NCBI GenBank assembly: GCA_019242465.1
Contig: JAFAVL010000639.1
Location: 1-8,725, forward strand
Direction of reading: 5' to 3'
Source of the DNA: Chroococcidiopsidaceae cyanobacterium CP_BM_RX_35
Lineage (GTDB): Bacteria; Cyanobacteriota; Cyanobacteriia; Cyanobacteriales; Chroococcidiopsidaceae
Length of the DNA: 8,725 nt
Part shown: positions 3,382 through 8,725 of the stretch, piece by piece
Numbering within the stretch: the stretch's first letter is position 1
Layout: every line of letters begins with the position of its first letter
Notes under the pieces: generated by a model
The model's database searches: none
What the model was told of the DNA's origin: nothing
The model's input: only the letters and a program-made list of their open reading frames with translations
Made by a program: the position numbers and the translations under genes

Positions 3382-4878
3382 TTATAAATTGAGACCACCC
3401 TTCTGTATCTGCCTAATTGGGTCTAGTAAAATGTCGGCAATGTGACGGCGGGAGATAACGATCTCTGCCGTAGCGGTCTCACCAGCCTTAAACTTGATGG
3501 TTTGATGATTGGCGCGGACATAATCGCGATCTAGCGCCACTTCGACCCGATAGACTGCACCTAGTCGCTCATCAGGCTTACTATCGGGGGAAATAGTTAG
3601 TACCTTTCCTGTAACGATGCCGTAATCCTGATAAGGGTAGGCATCTAATTTGACTTGTACAGGCATTCCCTGCTTGACAAAGCCTGCTTCTCGGTTAGGC
3701 AAACTAGTTGATAAAATCAGCGGCGCGCCATAGGGAGCTATTTCTGCAATGGTTTGTCCAGGTTGAACGACTTCGCCCGTATTGCGGACGTTGAGAGACA
3801 ACACAACTCCATTGACGGGAGCATTGAGGGAGCGCTGTTCTAACTCTTCTATAGCCTTAATCAGCAGCTTTTCGTTCTCATTCAATTGGGCTTGCAACTG
3901 AGTTTTTTGCACTTGCAGTTGCTGAATTTTCTGCTGGGCTTGTACCTGAGCTGTGCTACCCTGAGCTTGTTTCTGAGCTAGCTCTGCTTGGAGTCGGCTT
4001 GGTTCATCTAGAGCTTGCTGTCGCTCTGCTTGGAGTCCGTCTAATTCGGCTAGCGTTTGTTGGAGATCGCCCTGGCTTTGGGTGATGCTACGTTGGCGAT
4101 CGCGCAGGGCTTGCTCCGCTTGAAATACCTGTTCACTACTAAGCGCTCCCTTTTGCACCAGCGGTCGTAGCTTGTTCAGTCGAGCCTGTTGGGCAACCAC
4201 ATCTGCCTGAAGTTGAGTCAGCAGCGATTGGGTGTTAGCTGCCTTCTTTGAGGCTTCAGCGATCGACGCTGCTTGAGCCTGAGCCTTAGCCTTGGCTTGG
4301 GCGATCGCCACTATAGTAGTTTCAGAGTCTGCATTTGAGCCTTTAGCAAGGGTTTGAGCTTCCAGACGGGCTTTGTCAATCAAGGCTTGTGTCTGGAGCA
4401 ATTCGGTTCGGTACGCCGCTCGCTCTTGCTGCAGACGCTCGACTTCATTAGCAGCAAGTTGGGTGTCCAGTGCAAATAGCACCTGACCTGCTTTCACCAC
4501 CTGACCTTCTTGAACATCAATGTGGGCAACCTTACCTGACACAACAGGATGAATCTTATATGGCTCTCCTTTAGGAACTAATCGCCCTTGGGCGTGACCC
4601 ACTTCGTCAATCTGCCCGAACGTTGCCCAAGCCCCAAATGAGAGACAGAAAACCATCCCACATAAGAGCAGTTGGCGGGGAAGAGCCGAAGGCGGCTGGT
4701 CAAGCACGGTCTGCAAGGATGTAGACCAGTATTGTGCCGTTTTGAGGACGCCCTCTGCCGGTATTGGATCGGCTACACCCCCATAGCTTGAGGACTCCTG
4801 AGGAGATTGATTGTGAGAAACATCGAGCAAGTTGCTGTTAGAGTCAGAAGACTGAGTCCGGACGCTAATTTTCGGCAT
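3382..4878 (-). CDS. HlyD-family periplasmic adaptor (membrane fusion protein) of the peptide exporter
   Basis: A 498-residue type I secretion adaptor. Residues 1-66 are a hydrophilic, Ser/Gln-rich cytoplasmic segment, followed by one membrane span at about 69-87 (LLLCGMVFCLSFGAWATFG). Residues about 106-137 are the first half of a lipoyl-like domain (VSGKVAHIDVQEGQVVKAGQ). Residues about 140-345 are a long Gln/Ala-rich coiled-coil hairpin. Residues about 350-382 are the second lipoyl half (LNAPVNGVVLSLNVRNTGEV), and about 385-476 the beta-barrel region. The end (LLDPIRQIQKGGLNL) is typical of adaptors paired with HlyB-type exporters. Family members link the inner-membrane exporter to an outer-membrane channel such as TolC, which is not in this window. 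The gene lies 270 bases after the exporter gene on the same strand and has no evident Shine-Dalgarno. Two GCGATCGC sites lie within it. Confidence 0.93.
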   Translation of the reverse strand: MPKISVRTQSSDSNSNLLDVSHNQSPQESSSYGGVADPIPAEGVLKTAQYWSTSLQTVLDQPPSALPRQLLLCGMVFCLSFGAWATFGQIDEVGHAQGRLVPKGEPYKIHPVVSGKVAHIDVQEGQVVKAGQVLFALDTQLAANEVERLQQERAAYRTELLQTQALIDKARLEAQTLAKGSNADSETTIVAIAQAKAKAQAQAASIAEASKKAANTQSLLTQLQADVVAQQARLNKLRPLVQKGALSSEQVFQAEQALRDRQRSITQSQGDLQQTLAELDGLQAERQQALDEPSRLQAELAQKQAQGSTAQVQAQQKIQQLQVQKTQLQAQLNENEKLLIKAIEELEQRSLNAPVNGVVLSLNVRNTGEVVQPGQTIAEIAPYGAPLILSTSLPNREAGFVKQGMPVQVKLDAYPYQDYGIVTGKVLTISPDSKPDERLGAVYRVEVALDRDYVRANHQTIKFKAGETATAEIVISRRHIADILLDPIRQIQKGGLNL

Positions 4879-4880
4879 GG

Positions 4881-5060
4881 TTATGTATGTTTCAGAACTA
4901 AAGTGTTTGCCAAACTCGGTTCTTTGTGCTTATTTGTCATGCTTTTCTTGACTATTGAGCTAAGCAAATTTAATGAAAGCTCCCTATGTAACAATTTCTC
5001 CTGAGTAAAACCCGAAGACCCAGTAATGCAGAAGCTCCTGCCGCCATAGTTCAGTTTCAT
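4881..5060 (-). CDS. Doubtful 59-residue ORF between exporter and adaptor genes
   Basis: An ATG at 5060 opens a 59-codon frame that stops at 4883-4881, two bases before the HlyD start codon. It begins MKLNYGGRSFCITGSSGF and has a basic C-terminal half; I do not recognise it. The tight junction with hlyD would suit translational coupling, which could explain why hlyD lacks a clear ribosome binding site. Against it, the ORF has no good ribosome binding site of its own, no leader motif and no known domain. The 270-base gap could equally be plain spacer. Confidence 0.22.
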   Translation of the reverse strand: MKLNYGGRSFCITGSSGFTQEKLLHRELSLNLLSSIVKKSMTNKHKEPSLANTLVLKHT

Positions 5061-5148
5061 AAATGACTTAAGGTTGCTATAGTTTTAGTACTATTGATAG
5101 ACGAAACCTCAATTTACATCTGTGCTACTCCGATTGATGCTAGTCAAG

Positions 5149-8100
5149 TTAAAGAGCAAGCTGCTGCTGCGCTAGATGGTAGTAAAGCCCTTGAAGCGCC
5201 ATGAGTTCATTGTGGTTGCCGCGCTCAACCAGAACGCCTCGGTCTAGTACTAAGATGCAATCGGCGTTCCGAACGGTTGAGAGGCGGTGGGCAATGATGA
5301 ATGTGGTACGCTCGCGACTAATTCGTGCCAAATTCTGCTGAAATCGCCGCTCCGACTCGGTATCGAGGGAACTGGTTGCTTCATCTAAAATCAAAATCCG
5401 AGGATTGCCTAGTAAAGCGCGCGCGATCGCGATTCGTTGCCGCTGTCCGCCAGAGAGCGTCGAACCCCGCTCGCCCACTTTCGTGTTGTAACCCAATGGC
5501 AGAGTTTGGATAAAAGCATGGGCTTCTGCGAGCTTAGCAACTTCAATTGTTTGTTCCAGGGTAAATTCATCGGCGTACAGGGTAATGTTTTCTAAAATCG
5601 TCCCTGAAAATAAAAAACATTCTTGCGGTACCACGCCCAACTGACTTCGCAGCGACTGAGGGGAAACATGACGAATATCGTGTCCATCCACCCAGATCCG
5701 ACCATTATTAGGGTGGTAAAAACCCTGTAGCAGATTCACCAAGGTACTCTTGCCTGAACCACTGCGACCGACAATCGCAATAGTTTGCCCTGAACGTGCC
5801 TCAAAAGAAATATTCTGGAGCGTGTTGCGTTCCTCCTCCTCACCGTAACGAAAGGTTACATCTTCAAACTGCACCTCACCCCGCAGCCGGGGCAAAACCA
5901 ACATGGGTTTTTGCAGACTTTCCTCAGGCTCAGCTGAAAATACGTCGTTCAGCCGTTCCACAGAAACCATAACTTCTTGGAACTCATCCCAAAGTCCCAC
6001 CAGCGATAGAACTGGGTTGATGACATTACCGATCATCATATTGAAAGCCACAAACTGACCAATTGTCAGTTGGTCCTGAATCACCAGCGTTGCTCCATAC
6101 CAAAGCAAGGCCGTGCTACCTAAGGTGTTGATCAAGCCACTGATTCCTTGCAAGCCATTTGCCAAGTTCTGACCCCAAAATTGCCGATTGAGGGCGCTGG
6201 TAAAGCGATCTTCCCAACGCCAGCGCAACTCTTGTTCAGCCGCTGCCGCCTTTACCGTGGCAACTCCTGTTAGCATTTCTACCAGCGAGGAGTTTTGCTT
6301 TGCAGTTTCGTTAAAGATTTCCCGCGACACTCGTCGTAGGAATGGACTCGCCACGAGCGTCAAAATCACGATGGGTGGAATCAGTGCCAGCACCAGTAGG
6401 GTTAAATGCCAGTTGTAGTAAGCCATCAGCCCCACATAGACAATTGCCATCAAGGCATCTAACCAAGCCGTGATTGCTTTGCGGGTGAGAAACATCTGAA
6501 TCTTTTGGTTTTCCTGAACCCGCGTGATGATATCCCCAACATGGCGCGATTCGAAAAACTGCAGGGGTAATCTCAGCGTATGGTTGATAAAGCCGCTGAT
6601 CAGGGTGAGGTCTAGCCGATTGGAAAAGTAGTTCAGCAAGTATTGGCGGGTAGCAGTAAGGCCAATGCGCCAAATACCAAACATCAGCAATCCCAAGGCG
6701 AAGACATTCAATGTGACGAAGCTTTTTTGCACCACCACCCGGTCGAGAATAACCTGAGTAAACAGGGGGGTAATGAGTCCAAACAATTGGAGCAGCAAAG
6801 AGGCAAGGAGAATTTGCCCAATCAGGAAGCGGTAAGGCCACAGCGCACCTAAGAATCGACTCAGGGAGATTTTCTCGTCTTCAGCTGTTTGTAGACGATC
6901 GGTGGGGTCTAAAAGCAGCGCGTACCCAGTCCAGCTGGTCAGAAATTCCTGACGTAAGACAGACTGCTTCCCTACGGCTGGATCGGCGATCAGGATGCGA
7001 TCACCCTTTATCTGGTAAACCACCACATAATGATCCCCTTGCCAGTGAGCAATCCAGGGATTGGTCTGATCGACCAATCGGTTCAAACTCGCTCGCACTG
7101 GAGTAGCTCGAAAACCCAAGCTCTCAGCAGCAGTAGCTAAGCCTTTTAGAGAGGCACCGGAACGTCCCACACCAGCTAGATTCCGGAGGGAATTGAGGCT
7201 AAACCGTTTGCCCCAGTACTGTCCTACCATTGCTAAGCAAGCAGCGCCGCAATCGGAAGTACTGTGCTGCCGGATGAAGGGATATCTTCGCCAAAACCCT
7301 TGACCTAGACGACGGCTAGCTGGTTGAGGAAAAGCAATTGGTTTAGACTCTGTCTGATGGCTGTGACTGTCAGACTCAGATTGAGGCTGGAGCCTGGGAT
7401 CGGGATGAGGAGCTGATCGAGAGTGACTGAGCGCGACTCTAGAAGCTGGTTGAACCTGTCCGTTGCCAGAGGCTATAGCTTTGACTGACTCAGCTTGTTG
7501 GTCTGGGAATAGACTTGCCAACATTGGAGCGAGCACAAGTGCTTCCTGCCAATGTTTTTTTGTCAAATGGTAAACGACTAAATCGGTTTGAGCGATCCAA
7601 TTGACGGGTGTTAAGTCAGGATATCCCCAGCTTTGTCCCTCAATGGGAGGTGGGGACGTACCTGATTCGCTTCGCAGCAGCCCACTACGGAGCCAAAAGC
7701 GACCGTCATTACAAGGAGTTGCCTGAACTAACGTTTCGCCACTGTTTATCCGTGTTTCTACTAAGTAAGGTAAGAGTTGCCGCAGTTGATGACTGGGAAG
7801 CGATCGCAATTCTGTAGAAGTCTTGAAAAAAATCAGGCATTGTCGCTGAATAGCCTGTTGATATAAGTAGTCTCGTAGATTTGGTAGCTGCTCCAGCCAG
7901 GTTTCAAGTTTGGCAATCGGAATCCGAGCAACTTGACCAGCAGCGCTGGCGATCGCACGAGTTGGTAGAGGTTCATTGCCAAATATATTCTCTGTGCCAA
8001 ATGTTTCTCCCGGCTCCAACACTAGGGTTGAAACTTCCCGCTTTTGATGGGCATTAAAGCCCAGCAGTCGTACTCGACCCTGGCAGACCAAGAAAAAATA

Positions 8101-8334
8101 TCCGCTTTTTTGTTCATGACGAACAGTTTCTCCTGATATAGGTGGTACTCTATACATATTTAGTTCATCGCCTAGTTGAAACTCATAAAATTCAAAAGCT
8201 TTGCTAAGGTCTAGGCGGTGGTTGCTATTTATTTGAACTAGCTGTAAAAAGCTAAGAACAACATGGAGGCTTTGAGACTCTTCCGGAAGTGTCCTGTGTG
8301 GTAGAGCCCCCAGGACTTCTATGCTCCGATTCAT
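5149..8334 (-). CDS. HetC-type bifunctional exporter: cyclic-nucleotide-binding-like domain, C39 peptidase, ABC transporter
   Basis: A 1061-residue exporter that should cut substrates after a double glycine and export them using ATP. Residues about 45-165 form a cyclic-nucleotide-binding fold whose phosphate cassette reads FGTENIFGNEPLPTRA, with Arg126 kept but the usual FGE glutamate changed. Residues about 170-265 look like a second, degenerate copy. A Ser/His/Gln/Pro-rich linker spans about 275-345. The C39 peptidase (about 350-478) has Gln356, Cys362 in SDCGAACL, His435 and Asp451. Membrane spans lie at about 495-780. The nucleotide-binding domain has Walker A GRSGSGKST (856-864), Q-loop Gln904, LSGGQ (960-964), Walker B ending in Asp984-Glu985, and His1016. 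AGAGGA lies 7 bases before the ATG. The architecture and the nearby hetP match Anabaena hetC, but related cyanobacterial exporters share it, so I withhold the symbol. Confidence 0.95.
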   Translation of the reverse strand: MNRSIEVLGALPHRTLPEESQSLHVVLSFLQLVQINSNHRLDLSKAFEFYEFQLGDELNMYRVPPISGETVRHEQKSGYFFLVCQGRVRLLGFNAHQKREVSTLVLEPGETFGTENIFGNEPLPTRAIASAAGQVARIPIAKLETWLEQLPNLRDYLYQQAIQRQCLIFFKTSTELRSLPSHQLRQLLPYLVETRINSGETLVQATPCNDGRFWLRSGLLRSESGTSPPPIEGQSWGYPDLTPVNWIAQTDLVVYHLTKKHWQEALVLAPMLASLFPDQQAESVKAIASGNGQVQPASRVALSHSRSAPHPDPRLQPQSESDSHSHQTESKPIAFPQPASRRLGQGFWRRYPFIRQHSTSDCGAACLAMVGQYWGKRFSLNSLRNLAGVGRSGASLKGLATAAESLGFRATPVRASLNRLVDQTNPWIAHWQGDHYVVVYQIKGDRILIADPAVGKQSVLRQEFLTSWTGYALLLDPTDRLQTAEDEKISLSRFLGALWPYRFLIGQILLASLLLQLFGLITPLFTQVILDRVVVQKSFVTLNVFALGLLMFGIWRIGLTATRQYLLNYFSNRLDLTLISGFINHTLRLPLQFFESRHVGDIITRVQENQKIQMFLTRKAITAWLDALMAIVYVGLMAYYNWHLTLLVLALIPPIVILTLVASPFLRRVSREIFNETAKQNSSLVEMLTGVATVKAAAAEQELRWRWEDRFTSALNRQFWGQNLANGLQGISGLINTLGSTALLWYGATLVIQDQLTIGQFVAFNMMIGNVINPVLSLVGLWDEFQEVMVSVERLNDVFSAEPEESLQKPMLVLPRLRGEVQFEDVTFRYGEEEERNTLQNISFEARSGQTIAIVGRSGSGKSTLVNLLQGFYHPNNGRIWVDGHDIRHVSPQSLRSQLGVVPQECFLFSGTILENITLYADEFTLEQTIEVAKLAEAHAFIQTLPLGYNTKVGERGSTLSGGQRQRIAIARALLGNPRILILDEATSSLDTESERRFQQNLARISRERTTFIIAHRLSTVRNADCILVLDRGVLVERGNHNELMALQGLYYHLAQQQLAL

Positions 8335-8725
8335 CGCATATCCTCTTATATTTTTGCTGTTAATGTCTGTTTTCTAAACTCTGTTAATCTGAGCTAATTT
8401 GTTGAATCTTGCTAGGGTATGTCTATAAACTGCAAGGTTCATAGTTTTACACTAACTAAATATTAATCAGGGCTACGTTTTCCTTTTATGCAGAATGCCA
8501 GCTTTCGCAAAATTTATTTACAAAGTTGACATTGCAGACAAACCTACAAACACTAGACCGAAAAAAATTTTTTTGCTAAAACGAAATTATGCAACCCTTA
8601 GTTAAAGGTGTTGCAGTTAAATGCTAAGCAGATACCTCGAATATCATCTTAGGGATTATTTAGAGATATTTAAGGTTGGTGGAAGCTTAATGGAGAAGCT
8701 AACAGAATTTTCCCTCTGAAGGCTG
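8335..8725. other. Upstream region of the exporter gene
   Basis: This AT-rich stretch presumably holds the exporter promoter, but I found no -35/-10 pair I would defend. Two degenerate NtcA-like sites (5 of 6 consensus bases), GTA-N8-AAC at 8417-8430 and GTT-N8-TAC at 8437-8450, are noted because Anabaena hetC is a known NtcA target. A 32-codon plus-strand frame at 8621-8719 has no assignable identity. No other gene is visible. Confidence 0.4.

Noticed and set aside
4807..5004. 65-residue plus-strand frame opposite the start of the HlyD gene
   Set aside because: It is antisense to the adaptor N-terminus; the hydrophobic stretch arises from the complement and has no supporting signals.
6311..6841. 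176-residue minus-strand frame inside the exporter gene
   Set aside because: It is an out-of-frame shadow of the membrane-span region of the exporter, whose own frame is fully conserved there.
5325..7817. Plus-strand frames opposite the exporter gene (62-76 residues)
   Set aside because: All are antisense to a clearly coding, domain-complete gene and have no features of their own.
8417..8450. NtcA-type binding sites upstream of the exporter
   Set aside because: Only 5 of 6 consensus bases match, no -10 box sits at the usual distance, and the same GTA-N8-AAC degenerate form occurs at 4885-4898 right before the HlyD start, so chance matches are common. The expectation comes only from hetC being an NtcA target in Anabaena.
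1..8725. PatS/HetN-type RGSGR pentapeptide, CRISPR arrays, tRNA or rRNA genes
   Set aside because: I looked for the pentapeptide in the translated frames given and in the short frames I read, for evenly spaced repeats, and for tRNA-like arms, and found none.

Overview
The window comes from a cyanobacterium, probably a filamentous one. Three signs support this. It carries a HetP-family gene, a family known from heterocyst differentiation. It carries an exporter with the cyclic-nucleotide-binding / peptidase C39 / ABC architecture of HetC. The two transporter genes contain five full copies of the cyanobacterial octamer GCGATCGC. Whether the organism forms heterocysts cannot be decided from this window.

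Layout, right to left, because nearly everything is on the minus strand. At 8334-5149 is a 1061-residue bifunctional exporter. At 4878-3382 is its HlyD-type periplasmic adaptor. At 3259-2819 is a 146-residue HetP-family protein. Then come three short genes, D (2462-2232), C (1992-1723) and B (1635-1429). They encode 68-89 residue peptides with N-terminal double-glycine-type leaders. Next is the first-half ORF of an IS630-type transposase (1229-762) with no catalytic half. Beyond it, on the plus strand, is a fourth leader peptide, A (255-530). The gaps hold terminator-like hairpins, inverted repeats and two very short doubtful ORFs. No tRNA, rRNA or CRISPR array was seen.

How it fits together (inference from families plus sequence). 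The exporter's C39 domain has an intact Cys-His-Asp triad, so it should cut substrates after a double glycine and pass the remainder through its own channel and the HlyD adaptor. Peptides A, B, C and possibly D look like the substrates: their leaders share the pattern [IA][IT]x[DE]L[SN]xxx[ED]...GG, while the mature parts are unrelated or only loosely related.

The most striking observation is in the HetP-family protein. Near its C-terminus it carries the same leader pattern, DLSYLE followed 11-12 residues later by GG, and ends in a 26-residue tail. This suggests HetP may itself be a substrate or docking partner of the exporter. It would tie the known hetC-hetP association to a wider family of exported cyanobacterial peptides.
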